From NCBI GenBank assembly GCA_023398955.1, contig JAEWRL010000056.1, positions 1-35,609 on the forward strand: a DNA stretch of 35,609 bases, given 5' to 3'. The translations under genes and the position numbers were made by a program. Under the pieces are notes generated by a model. The model made no database searches. It was not told where the DNA came from and saw only the letters and a program-made list of their open reading frames with translations. This document shows positions 15,124-23,830 of this stretch, in pieces. Position 1 is the first letter of the stretch, and every line of letters begins with the position of its first letter. The DNA is from Pseudomonadota bacterium. GTDB taxonomy: Bacteria > Myxococcota_A > Polyangia > Polyangiales > Polyangiaceae.

Positions 15124-16599
15124 ATGGTCCCCCCGATGAATCGCTGGATTGGACTCGCAGCTCTACTCGTTTCGTCCTTCGTGGGCGAGACAGCCCATGC
15201 GGATGGTGGCTATTTCTCTGGGACTCGGGGTACCCGCGCCGCTGGCAGGTCAGGTGCTTTCACCGCACGGGCAGACGACGTCTCCGCCGTGGAGCTGAAC
15301 CCCGCTGGGCTAGCTCACCTCGATGCCACCACCGTCCAGGTGGGCAACCGCTTCTCCTACAATGCGCAAGCATTCAAGCGTGCACCGACTCTGGATTGGG
15401 GCAACGCACAGAACGGCGTACCCCCCTATGTCGAGTTCGAGACGGTCGAGAACCAGGAACCTTGGGTATCCCTGAGCCCTTTCATCGGGGCAGCATCCAG
15501 CTTTGGCCTCGACGACTGGACCTTCGCCCTCGCCTTCTACTCGCCAGCAGGAACCAACCGGGCGTCCTTCCCCATAGACGGGGGGCAGCGCTACATGATG
15601 GTGAGCCTCGACGTCGCGATCCTGAAGTACGCGGCAAGCGCGGCGTGGCAACTCGCGGACAACGTGGGAATTGGAGCGACGCTGCAGTGGATCACGGTTC
15701 CCTGGGTCGACTACTCCATCGTCATCGACGGAAGCCCTTTCGCGAGGGCGGCGAACCCAGTGTCGAGCGACATGGACGTCCACGCTAGCATCTCAGGGTC
15801 GGATGCCTTCATATTCAACGCGATCCTCGGAGGATGGTATCGACCCGTGCCGGCGGTCGAGCTGGGATTGGCAGCCCAGGTCGTGCCCACGGCCATCGAG
15901 ACCGACAGCGAGCTGTCGCTAGCGCCGGTGGGGTTCGACGAGGAGCCCATCCTCCAACGAAATGATAGGCTCGCCAATGATGTCGATCTGACCCTTCCCT
16001 TGCCCCTGTGGTTGCGCGCTGGCGTCCGCTATCGTCACCTCGAAGACGGTTGGGAGCGCTTCGACGTGGAGCTCGACTTCACCTACGAAACCTGGTCACG
16101 GGTAGACCGCTTCACGTTGGATGCCGAGGGGCTGGTCGCCACCATCCAGGGAGAAGTCGTCGACGTGGGTGTCATCGAGATCGACAAGAGCTGGCAGGAC
16201 ACCGTGACGCTCAGCCTCGGTAGCGACTACGTCGTGGTAAGGGACGTTCTTTCCGCTCGCGGCGGACTGTTCTACGCTTCTGCTGTCGCTCCGCGCAGCC
16301 ACGCGAACGTAGATTTCACGGGTGGCCAACAGCTGGGCGGGTCCTTGGGAGCATCCATCCAGGCGGGCGCCGCCGAGGTTGGATTGGCTTACGAGTACCG
16401 CCACCAGTTGCCTGTGAGAATCTCCGAAGGCGAGGGACGTGTGTATCAACAGGTGCCGGCCAGCACCTGCCAGCCGCCGTACACCGATCCGTCGACCTGC
16501 AACGAGTCTTACCTGGGTCAGCCCTCTCCCGCGGTCAATGCTGGCCGCTATTCCGCTCACTCTCACGTCGTAGGGGTCGATGTCCTCTATCGGTTCTGA
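15124..16599 (+). CDS. FadL/OmpP1/TodX-family outer-membrane transporter
   Basis: A 491-residue outer-membrane barrel that carries hydrophobic molecules such as fatty acids or aromatic compounds. The signal peptide ends near TAHAD. It is followed by the N-terminal hatch signature of the family, RAAGRSGAFTARADD and VSAVELNPAGLAHL. The chain ends in VLYRF, the expected C-terminal aromatic. A late loop (TCQPPYTDPSTC) has a likely disulfide. ATG 15124 is 3 bases after the previous stop; a second ATG at 15136 (MNRWIG) is equally possible. Coupled to an ASST-like protein and upstream of the LolA-like gene, it fits uptake or export of a lipid or phenolic substrate for the sulfation locus. Family call strong, substrate unknown. 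Confidence 0.88.
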   Translation: MVPPMNRWIGLAALLVSSFVGETAHADGGYFSGTRGTRAAGRSGAFTARADDVSAVELNPAGLAHLDATTVQVGNRFSYNAQAFKRAPTLDWGNAQNGVPPYVEFETVENQEPWVSLSPFIGAASSFGLDDWTFALAFYSPAGTNRASFPIDGGQRYMMVSLDVAILKYAASAAWQLADNVGIGATLQWITVPWVDYSIVIDGSPFARAANPVSSDMDVHASISGSDAFIFNAILGGWYRPVPAVELGLAAQVVPTAIETDSELSLAPVGFDEEPILQRNDRLANDVDLTLPLPLWLRAGVRYRHLEDGWERFDVELDFTYETWSRVDRFTLDAEGLVATIQGEVVDVGVIEIDKSWQDTVTLSLGSDYVVVRDVLSARGGLFYASAVAPRSHANVDFTGGQQLGGSLGASIQAGAAEVGLAYEYRHQLPVRISEGEGRVYQQVPASTCQPPYTDPSTCNESYLGQPSPAVNAGRYSAHSHVVGVDVLYRF

Positions 16600-16884
16600 G
16601 TCCTGGCCGTCCTCCGACGGATTCGGCTGCTCGGCAAGGCGGCGCCGACCGCCCCCTCGCCATTGCCTTGGCCGCGAGGGCGCTCCAGGAGACTTTCTGG
16701 CTTGCTACACAGGCCACACCCGCCATCCTTGGGATACGGGACATCGAGGCCTGGCGGTGTGTCGCGCCACTCAGCCGTCGAGCCGAAGGTCGGCATTTCG
16801 CCCCCCGACGGGAGCTTCGGGGAAGGCCTTTCCACCACATTTCGTAGATCACCGCACCCTCAGCGTACCCTTGGAGAATTGCTC

Positions 16885-17715
16885 ATGAGACGAAATCGAT
16901 TTGCACGCACCGCTACCACCGTGGGTTTGGCTGCTGCCCTTGGGATCGGAGTGCTCGGGGCCGGGGTGGCCGCGACGCGCGACGCGCGGGCCGCCGACAG
17001 TGCCCGCGACATCATGGACAAGGTTGCTCAGGCCAGAAAGCTCCAGAAATCCGAAGCCGAGGTCACCATGGTCATCGGAGATGGCAAGGGTAACGAGCGG
17101 GTGAGGAGCATCACGATGGCGACGACGCTGGCCGACAATGGTCAGACCGAGAAGCGGTTCTACAGCTTCACGGCACCGACGGATATCAAGGGCACGAAGA
17201 TACTCGTCTTCGACTATGCAACGAAGGCGGACATGGTGAAGGTCTTCCTCCCGGCATTGCGGAAGGCGAACCAGATTGCGAGCTCCGAGCGCAAGCAAAG
17301 CTTCATGGGCAGTGAGTTCTCGTATGCCGACCTGAACATCCCCAGCCTGGACGACTACACCTACAGCGTCCTGAAGGAGGAAACGGTTCTCGGCGAACCC
17401 ACGTGGGTCATCGAGGTGAAGCCGAAGTCAGACAGCGTCGCCAAGGGCGAAGGCTACTCGAAGAAGGTCTACTGGGTGGGCAAGGCCAATCACGTCGTCC
17501 GACAAGGCGAATTCTACGACACGAGCGGCAAGAAGGTGAAGCGTCTGACGACCAAGAGCATCAAGAAGGTCGGCTCGTCCCCCGATCGGTATCGCGCGAT
17601 GGAGTGGGAGATGACCAACCTGGCCAACAACCGCAAATCGGTCTTCAAGACGGTCAAGCTCAATACGAATCCTTCGACGCCCGCCGAGGTCTTCACCGAG
17701 GCCAGCCTGAAGTAG
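16885..17715 (+). CDS. LolA-like periplasmic carrier (outer membrane lipoprotein-sorting protein, COG2834 type)
   Basis: A 276-residue periplasmic protein. The signal peptide ends at ARDARA-AD. The mature part begins with DIMDKVAQARKLQKSEAEVTM, the usual opening of these half-barrel proteins. It continues with repeated strands including RFYSFTAPTDIKGTKILVFDY, DMVKVFLPALRKANQI and GSEFSYADLNIPSLDDYTY, ending with GKKVKRLTTKSIKKV. Proteins of this group usually accompany RND exporters of the COG1033 type and are thought to carry lipids or lipoproteins across the periplasm. The start is ATG 16885 with GGAG 8 bases upstream; an upstream in-frame extension to 16663 is rejected. The 285 bases before it hold no gene. 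In this locus it is a natural periplasmic partner for the exporter at 4704-7013, although it is transcribed separately. Confidence 0.87.
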   Translation: MRRNRFARTATTVGLAAALGIGVLGAGVAATRDARAADSARDIMDKVAQARKLQKSEAEVTMVIGDGKGNERVRSITMATTLADNGQTEKRFYSFTAPTDIKGTKILVFDYATKADMVKVFLPALRKANQIASSERKQSFMGSEFSYADLNIPSLDDYTYSVLKEETVLGEPTWVIEVKPKSDSVAKGEGYSKKVYWVGKANHVVRQGEFYDTSGKKVKRLTTKSIKKVGSSPDRYRAMEWEMTNLANNRKSVFKTVKLNTNPSTPAEVFTEASLK

Positions 17716-18199
17716 CATCCGACGCTCCGGATTCGCGCAGATAGGCGGAGGCGAGCTCGGTTCTCGTTTCTGCCATCTGCGCCGCGGGTGCTCTTCCAGT
17801 CACATTTCGGCGGTCCACCTTCGGACTCGCCGCCGGGCAGGCGCGTGGGGAGTGCCTGCCTCTTTCGCATTCGAAGACGCGGCGAGTGCCACGCGACCGC
17901 GCTGCGAGCCAGCCGGGGCTCTGGCTCTTCGGTGTCGCCGATTGGCACTTCACTCGGCTGCCAGTCTGCGCTATTGACTTCATCGGCTGGCAGAGGACTG
18001 CTGACATCCCACAGGCCCGTTGACGAGGATCGGGGGCGCTGCCCGAGAGAGCGCGCCGACGAGACCCGTAGAGCCGTGCGGGGAACCTCGCCGGAAAGCT
18101 TCAGAAGCTTGGAAGAAGACAACGTGGCTCGCTATGCCACACGCTGCCGTGAGCGGCGAGCAACGAGCGCTCGTCAGGAGTGCGCACTCGAGGTGAACT
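17716..18199. other. Intergenic region before cysD
   Basis: About 480 bases with no supportable gene. One terminator-like hairpin lies near 17836-17860. The leader of cysD must lie here, but no known sulfur riboswitch (SAM-type) core was recognised. The ribosome binding site GAGGTG is just before the cysD start. Confidence 0.5.
17836..17864 (+). terminator. Possible terminator after the LolA-like gene
   Basis: GGCAGGC (17836-17842) pairs with GCCTGCC (17854-17860) around an 11-base loop, followed by TCTTT. The stem is only 7 base pairs and lies 120 bases after the stop codon, so confidence is low. Confidence 0.35.
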
Positions 18200-19114
18200 T
18201 TGGAGACCAAAGACTTTCGCGTCAACACACTGAAACAACTCGAGGCCGAGAGTATTCACATCATCCGCGAGGTCGTGGCGGAGTTTCGAAATCCGGTGAT
18301 GCTCTACTCGGTGGGCAAGGATTCGTCGGTCATGGTGCACCTTGCTCGCAAGGCGTTCTATCCCGCCAAGCTGCCGTTCCCGCTGCTTCACGTCGATACG
18401 ACGATGAAATTCGCGGAGATGATCGAGTATCGCGACAATTTCTGTCGGGAAATCGGCGCCGACCTACGGGTGCACATCAACCACGAAGCAGTTGAGGCCG
18501 GCGCCAACCCTTGGAGCTGGGGTACGGTCAAGTGCTGCGGTGCCCTCAAGACGAAGGCGCTCCTCGATGCCCTTCGAGCCGGTGAGTATGATGCCGCCTT
18601 CGGCGGTGCCCGTCGCGATGAAGAAAAGAGCCGCGCCAAGGAACGGGTCTACAGCTTCCGCGACAAGCACGGGCAGTGGGAACCGCGCGCGCAGCGCCCC
18701 GAGATCTGGAGCCTATACAACGCGAGGATAGACGAGGGTGAGTCGATTCGCGTCTTCCCGCTGTCGAACTGGACGGAGCTCGACGTATGGGCGTACATCA
18801 GGGAGGAGAGCATCCCCGTCAACCCGCTGTATTTTGCTCACGAGCGGGAAGTCGTCGCTCGCAAACACCTGTTGATTCCCTACGTGGCGGGCCGCACACC
18901 ACTGCTGAAGGGTGAGGTGCCGGAGAAGGTGCTCTGTCGGTTCCGTACCCTCGGGTGCTGGCCTTGTACGGGAGCCGTTCGTTCGGCGGCGCGGACGCTC
19001 GACGACGTGATCGCGGAGACCATGAACGTGCGCCAGAGTGAGCGAATCACCCGGGTGATCGATCACGACCAGGATGGGTCGATGGAGCAGAAGAAGCGTG
19101 AAGGATACTTCTGA
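18200..19114 (+). CDS. cysD: Sulfate adenylyltransferase small subunit
   Basis: CysD catalyses adenylation of sulfate by ATP to APS, driven by GTP hydrolysis in CysN. The PP-loop pyrophosphatase motif YSVGKDSSVM (about 36-45) is intact. Other family blocks are LLHVDTTMKFAEM, GGARRDEEKSRAKER, FPLSNWTELDVWAYI, FRTLGCWPCTGA and a C-terminal MEQKKREGYF. The 304-residue length is normal. The start is TTG at 18200, supported by GAGGTG upstream and by METKDF at the expected N-terminal position. cysNC begins 16 bases after the stop. The pair makes APS and then PAPS; with no reductase genes nearby, the product probably feeds the sulfotransferase at 3553-4698. Confidence 0.96.
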   Translation: METKDFRVNTLKQLEAESIHIIREVVAEFRNPVMLYSVGKDSSVMVHLARKAFYPAKLPFPLLHVDTTMKFAEMIEYRDNFCREIGADLRVHINHEAVEAGANPWSWGTVKCCGALKTKALLDALRAGEYDAAFGGARRDEEKSRAKERVYSFRDKHGQWEPRAQRPEIWSLYNARIDEGESIRVFPLSNWTELDVWAYIREESIPVNPLYFAHEREVVARKHLLIPYVAGRTPLLKGEVPEKVLCRFRTLGCWPCTGAVRSAARTLDDVIAETMNVRQSERITRVIDHDQDGSMEQKKREGYF

Positions 19115-19130
19115 GGCGGACGGAAAGACG

Positions 19131-21038
19131 ATGACAGCTGATCTACGAGAGCTTCTCCAACAATCGACAAACTCCGAGCTGCTTCGGCTGACGACCGCTG
19201 GCAGCGTGGACGACGGCAAGTCGACCCTCATCGGCCGCCTTCTTCACGACAGCAAGAGCATCTTCGACGACCACCTGGAGGCCGTGGGGCGCGACTCGAA
19301 ACGCTTGGGGCGTGAGGGGCCCGACCTCGCGTTGTTGACCGACGGCCTCCGCGCCGAGCGCGAGCAGGGCATCACCATCGACGTCGCGTACCGTTACTTC
19401 TCGACGCCGAATCGTCGTTTCATCTTGGCCGATACCCCAGGGCACGAGCAGTACACCCGCAATATGGCGACGGGCGCGTCCACGGCGGACCTGGCCATCG
19501 TTCTAGTCGATGCTCGCAACGGCGTCACGGTCCAGACTCGGCGCCACGGATTCATCGCGGCGTTGCTCGAGATCCCCCACGTCGTGGTGGCCGTCAACAA
19601 GATGGATGCCGTCGACTGGTCCCGGGAGCGCTACGAGCAGATCCGGGACGAGTACGAGGCCTTTGCCGTCAGGCAGGGCATTCGGGATCTGACGTTCATC
19701 CCAGTGAGCGCGCTCCAGGGCGACAACGTCGTGACGCCTTCCGAGAACATGCCCTGGTTCAAGGGTCAGACGCTCCTCACGTATCTCGAGGAGGTCTACG
19801 TTGCGGGCAACCGGAACCTCGTGGATTTTCGCTTCCCGGTTCAGTACGTCAACAGACCGAACCAGGACTTCCGCGGCTTCTGCGGCACCGTGGCCTCGGG
19901 CGTTGTGCGCAAGGGCGACGAGATCATCGTCCTGCCTTCCCGAAAACGCAGCCGCGTCGCGTCCATCGTCACGATGGACGGCGAGATTGACATTGCGTTT
20001 GCGCCGATGTCGGTGACCCTCACGCTGGAGGACGAGGTCGACATCAGTCGTGGCGCGATGATCTGCCATCCGCAGAACGTTCCCACTGTCTCGGACCAGC
20101 TGGACGCCATGCTGGTCTGGATGAACGAGAAGCCGATGCGGCCCGGCAACACGTATCTCGTGAAGCACACTACCCAAACAGTGCGAGCGACAGTGGAGCG
20201 CATCAGCTACGTCATCGATCCCGCTGACATGCAGCGCAAAGAGCTCCCCCAGCTCGAACTGAACCACATCGCGCGGATCGAGATGACGTTCCTGGTCCCT
20301 TTCGCGTTCGACGAGTACAAGAAGAATCGCGAGACAGGCAGCTTCATCCTCATCGACACGGCCTCCAACGCGACGGTTGCCGCAGGTATGATCATTCAGC
20401 GCGGGCATCACCGGAGCCCACTGCTGCAGGAACCATCCACGAGCCGTGGTACCGGAGCCACCAACGTCGTCCGCCACCACGGCCATGTCACGACGGAACA
20501 GCGAGCGAAGGTCTTGGGTCAAAGGCCTCGCACTGTTTGGATGACGGGTCTCAGCGGGTCTGGCAAGAGTACCATCGCCTTCGAACTGGAGATGCGCCTC
20601 ATCGAGATGGGGAGAGCTTGCTTCGTGCTCGACGGCGACAACGTCCGCCATGGCTTGTGCAAGGACCTTGCTTTCGGCCCCGAGGACCGAAAGGAGAATA
20701 TCCGGCGCGTCGCTGAGGTTGCCGGTCTGATGAACGACGCGGGCCTGATCGTCATTGCGGCCTTCATCTCTCCCTACCGTGCGGATCGTGCCGCTGCTCG
20801 CGAGATCATCGGAGCAGAACGCTTTCGCGAGGTGTTCATCGACACCCCCATGGAGGAATGTGAGCGGCGGGATCCGAAGGGCCTCTATAAGCGGGCCCGG
20901 GCTGGGGAGATCGCGCAGTTCACCGGCATAGACTCCCCCTTCGAACCGCCACAGCATCCTGACGTGCACCTGCTCCCCCAGGGCAGGGAGGTAGGGGAGG
21001 TCGTGCAGGAGTTGCTGCAGCGGATCCTGGAGAGTTAG
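19131..21038 (+). CDS. cysNC: Bifunctional CysN-CysC: ATP sulfurylase GTPase subunit fused to APS kinase
   Basis: The 635-residue protein joins two steps of PAPS synthesis. The N-terminal GTPase has the P-loop GSVDDGKST (about 24-32), a DTPGHEQYTRNM switch and NKMDAVDW. A beta-barrel part follows up to about 440. The APS kinase starts near 455, with P-loop GLSGSGKS (473-480), FVLDGDNVRHGL, the GPEDRKENIRR block and IDTPMEECERRDPKGLY. Both halves look complete and catalytic. Such fusions occur in many bacteria, including NodQ of rhizobia, which supplies PAPS for Nod-factor sulfation. I chose ATG 19131 (GGAAAG upstream, 16 bases after cysD) over 19074, which would overlap cysD. The next gene, cysQ, faces it across 180 bases. 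Confidence 0.95.
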   Translation: MTADLRELLQQSTNSELLRLTTAGSVDDGKSTLIGRLLHDSKSIFDDHLEAVGRDSKRLGREGPDLALLTDGLRAEREQGITIDVAYRYFSTPNRRFILADTPGHEQYTRNMATGASTADLAIVLVDARNGVTVQTRRHGFIAALLEIPHVVVAVNKMDAVDWSRERYEQIRDEYEAFAVRQGIRDLTFIPVSALQGDNVVTPSENMPWFKGQTLLTYLEEVYVAGNRNLVDFRFPVQYVNRPNQDFRGFCGTVASGVVRKGDEIIVLPSRKRSRVASIVTMDGEIDIAFAPMSVTLTLEDEVDISRGAMICHPQNVPTVSDQLDAMLVWMNEKPMRPGNTYLVKHTTQTVRATVERISYVIDPADMQRKELPQLELNHIARIEMTFLVPFAFDEYKKNRETGSFILIDTASNATVAAGMIIQRGHHRSPLLQEPSTSRGTGATNVVRHHGHVTTEQRAKVLGQRPRTVWMTGLSGSGKSTIAFELEMRLIEMGRACFVLDGDNVRHGLCKDLAFGPEDRKENIRRVAEVAGLMNDAGLIVIAAFISPYRADRAAAREIIGAERFREVFIDTPMEECERRDPKGLYKRARAGEIAQFTGIDSPFEPPQHPDVHLLPQGREVGEVVQELLQRILES

Positions 21039-21108
21039 CTGCCGCCACGTGCCCCCGTTCGTGCCGGGCGCCCCTTCCTGAGCCGGCGGAGCCGGAGCAA
21101 ATGGGAAT

Positions 21109-21140
21109 GGGGCGCGGTGGGGCTTCCAGTCCCGCGCCCC
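21109..21140. terminator. Hairpin between convergent cysNC and cysQ
   Basis: GGGGCGCGG (21109-21117) pairs perfectly with CCGCGCCCC (21132-21140) around a 14-base loop. It lies between two genes that end towards each other and could terminate both. No U-run is seen on either side, so it may instead act as a transcript end-stabiliser. Confidence 0.45.
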
Positions 21141-21218
21141 CGGAGACAGAACATCATTCCTCACTCCCCGCCGCAACTATGACCGGCGCGAACACATGGA
21201 GGGGGATGAACGGAAGCT

Positions 21219-22019
21219 CTATTCCGGCGGAAGACCGAGCTCGAGGACCCTGGCCGCGACGCTCACCTCGGCGCAGAGGAATTGCGGGTTTCTGAGGTTC
21301 TGTTTGTTGTAGGCGAGGGCCACGCCGACGTCGCCCACAGCTGTCAGCACGACACCCCCGGCCTCGCTCACGATGGCGTGAGCTGCACCCGTGTCCCATT
21401 CCATCGTGGGCCCAAAGCGCGGGTACAGGTCTGCCTTGCCCTCGGCGACCAGGCAGAGCTTGAGGGAGCTCCCCATCGGGACCATCTCGTGAGGCCCGAG
21501 CTTCTCGAGGAGCCCTCCAAGGCGTGGGCTGGGATGCGAGCGGCTGCCGACCACGCGCCAAGCGCTTCCTTGGGCGAGCGAGGAACAGCGGATGGGAACC
21601 AGGTCGGCCTGGCCCACCTGCTTCCATGCCCCCTGGCCCTTCTCCGCCAGATACCAGGTGTCAAGCTCTGGGGCTCCCACCACACCGAGGATGGGCTGCC
21701 CGTTGTCGATGAGCGCTATGTTGACGGTGAATTCACCGTTTCTCTTGATGAACTCCTTTGTGCCATCCAACGGATCGACCAACCAGAAGCGCTCCCAGCG
21801 GGCTCGCGACGCATAGTCCAGCTGCTCTGACTCCTCGGATAAGACCGGGACGCTGGGCGTCAGCTCGCTCAAGCCAGCGACAATCACTCGGTGGGATCTC
21901 AGGTCCGCTTCGGTCAGCGGACTTCGATCCTCCTTGGCGCGAACAGCGATGTCGCTCCGATAGACGTCAAGGATCTCCCTCGATGCGATTCTCGCCACTT
22001 CAACAATCGATTTCAGCAT
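21219..22019 (-). CDS. cysQ: 3'(2'),5'-bisphosphate nucleotidase
   Basis: Hydrolyses 3'-phosphoadenosine 5'-phosphate (PAP), the by-product of PAPS-dependent sulfotransferases, to AMP; this relieves product inhibition. The protein is 266 residues, normal for CysQ. Metal-binding and catalytic motifs of the inositol monophosphatase-like fold are present: VLSEESE (59-65), FWLVDPLDGTKEFI (DPLDGT at 82-87) and PTMEWDTGAAHAIV (204-217). I chose ATG 22019 (MLKSIVEV); a longer frame to 22193 has an Arg-rich, non-conserved extension. It is transcribed towards cysNC. Placement beside the PAPS synthesis genes supports turnover of PAP from the sulfotransferase. Confidence 0.94.
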   Translation of the reverse strand: MLKSIVEVARIASREILDVYRSDIAVRAKEDRSPLTEADLRSHRVIVAGLSELTPSVPVLSEESEQLDYASRARWERFWLVDPLDGTKEFIKRNGEFTVNIALIDNGQPILGVVGAPELDTWYLAEKGQGAWKQVGQADLVPIRCSSLAQGSAWRVVGSRSHPSPRLGGLLEKLGPHEMVPMGSSLKLCLVAEGKADLYPRFGPTMEWDTGAAHAIVSEAGGVVLTAVGDVGVALAYNKQNLRNPQFLCAEVSVAARVLELGLPPE

Positions 22020-22198
22020 AAAGCACCGCTTCTCCGCTGCCCGTCGCGGGCGCCGCGCAGTCTTGCATAGGACCAGCCTAGCAGGACAGTCCTTCTTGTT
22101 CGTGGCGCGCGCCGTAGTTGCATCCCGAGCGGGAGTCACCGCCTGGCGCTGCGAGCGGCGCTGCCGCGTGCCCGTGCTTCCGCTCCGGTGCAAGACTT

Positions 22199-23251
22199 TC
22201 AGAAGACGCGAATCGGGTGACTGATTGTGGCGCGCCCGCCCTTGAACGCAGGAACGCTGACGTCAGCCATGCGAGCCTCGATGCACAGGGCGGTGTTCGT
22301 GTCCTTGAACGGGCCCTGCAGCACACGCACCCAGTGTGCGCGGCCGCCCGGTTCGAAGGTCACGGTGACTCGAGCGATTCCGGTGGGGTCTCCGCGCTGC
22401 CTGCAGCGGCTGGCTCGGGGCGCTGCCGCCTGCAGAGCTGCCCGAGCGAGATCTCTGTCAAAACTTGTGGCCGGTGGTTCCGCCCTACGAGCGATCGGCG
22501 GTACAGGCATCATTGCGGCATCCCCCAGGTCGCTGCGAGGAGTCTCCGGTGCGCTCCCCGCGGTGAACGGGAAGAGCCCAGCGGAACTCGACGGGAGCGT
22601 TCCTGCCCGACTCTTCCGAACACCGCCGCCCAGCAGCCCGGAAGGGTTCAAGGTTTGCTCGTGTGCTCTCAACGGCACTGAACGAAGACTGCTAACAATC
22701 CACCATCCTGCGGCGACGCTGAGAGCGAGACCGATGGCCCAGCTACCAATCCTGGCCAGACCGGTACTTCCGTTGCGCTGGCGAGCGGACTCGGCTCCGC
22801 GATTCCCAGCGTGCTGCTGAGGGGTCGCAGGCATGTCACCATCACTCGCGGCGCCCGCAGCCGGTGCAAAGGCGGGTGTGATCACGACCGGGTGAAGCGA
22901 ACCACCGACGCGCTCAGGTACTGCTGTCGGCTCTGTATCCGCGAACCTGCTGGCGAGGTTCATCGCCTCGCCGCGCACCAATCGCAAGGCCTGTGCGGTG
23001 TCGTCCGCAGTAACGAGGTTGATCCGGGCGATCGGAGCCGCCGGCTGGTTCACCATCGGGAAACGTTCGCTCTCCTCCTCCAGAGGCGGCTCGTCCATGA
23101 GCAAGTCCTGGCCATGGTCGAGCGCATCCCCTGCCTCAGCTGCATGCTGCAGGACGCCCCAGGCTCCCATGTCGAACGTCGGCGTGGGCCGATCCTCTTC
23201 CCAGTCCTCCGAGCATTCCTCACGTCCATCAGACTTCTCGTTGACCGCCAC
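22199..23251 (-). CDS. Single-pass membrane protein with a TonB-like C-terminal domain
   Basis: A 350-residue protein with an acidic N-terminal cytoplasmic part, one transmembrane helix at about 168-189 (WAIGLALSVAAGWWIV) and a Pro/Ser-rich linker. The C-terminal domain (RDLARAALQAAAPRASRC, GIARVTVTFEPGG, VRVLQGPFKDTNTALCIEAR, VPAFKGG) follows the pattern of the TonB/AgmX-like C-terminal module that myxobacteria attach to many envelope proteins, with its two conserved Cys. The start is GTG 23251, because GAGGAGGGA lies 5-13 bases upstream; the longer ATG start at 23296 would lie upstream of that site. Role unknown, perhaps envelope signalling. No ExbB/ExbD genes are nearby. Confidence 0.7.
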   Translation of the reverse strand: MAVNEKSDGREECSEDWEEDRPTPTFDMGAWGVLQHAAEAGDALDHGQDLLMDEPPLEEESERFPMVNQPAAPIARINLVTADDTAQALRLVRGEAMNLASRFADTEPTAVPERVGGSLHPVVITPAFAPAAGAASDGDMPATPQQHAGNRGAESARQRNGSTGLARIGSWAIGLALSVAAGWWIVSSLRSVPLRAHEQTLNPSGLLGGGVRKSRAGTLPSSSAGLFPFTAGSAPETPRSDLGDAAMMPVPPIARRAEPPATSFDRDLARAALQAAAPRASRCRQRGDPTGIARVTVTFEPGGRAHWVRVLQGPFKDTNTALCIEARMADVSVPAFKGGRATISHPIRVF

Positions 23252-23416
23252 GCCGATCCCTCCTCGCCGAGACTTACCAGTTGACGGTACCGTCAACGAA
23301 AGCCACTGGCCGAATGCCGCTCGTTCCAGGTTAGCACCTGCATGGTACGGTGAGCCACACTGGGCCGCTCGTGGTCCATTCTGTCGTCAGCGAATCGACG
23401 AATCGCTGCTCTCTCG

Positions 23417-23803
23417 TCAGCGATCCGTCGGGAGCGTGCAGTTCGATTCCCTGGCGGGGCCCGGAGCCTCAGGACTCGTGTTCCCGTCGTGAGTCATTGG
23501 CCGGAGGCGCCGCGCTATGGTGGCAGCCTGCGCCTCGACCGCCGAATCCACCTCGACATGGGGGAGGCCGGGCGCGCCAGTGAACCAAGGAGTGGCCGAG
23601 AGTACATAACGGAGCACGAGCGGGGATGCCGTACAGTCCCGCGGTAGTGTGAAAAGAAGTCTCTGGCCCGTGCACCCCGACTTGAAGGCCGAACTGCCCA
23701 CGACGCAGACGGCAAGCCGCTTGTCGCTCAAGAGCCGTGCACGCCAGAAGAGCGTTCTGCCGTCCCGCTTCAGACCGTACCAATGCTTTTGGTTGACAGC
23801 CAT
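23417..23803 (-). CDS. Small hypothetical protein
   Basis: Not recognised. A 128-residue frame starting at ATG 23803, 27 bases after the stop of the peptide-binding-like gene on the same strand. The sequence MAVNQKHWYGLKRDGRTLFWRAR and LAVCVVGSSAFKSGC looks like an ordered beta-rich domain, and a final Pro/Arg-rich tail looks disordered. It has no signal peptide or membrane helix. No strong ribosome binding site is visible. Position in the putative operon is the main support; it could be a chance frame. Confidence 0.5.
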   Translation of the reverse strand: MAVNQKHWYGLKRDGRTLFWRARLLSDKRLAVCVVGSSAFKSGCTGQRLLFTLPRDCTASPLVLRYVLSATPWFTGAPGLPHVEVDSAVEAQAATIARRLRPMTHDGNTSPEAPGPARESNCTLPTDR

Positions 23804-23830
23804 CAGAGCTCGCTCTCACCCGAGACGTAC

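Noticed and set aside
19503..21176. Long minus-strand open frame (557 codons) opposite cysNC
   Set aside because: It is antisense to a gene with intact, recognisable motifs throughout; long antisense frames are expected at this GC content.
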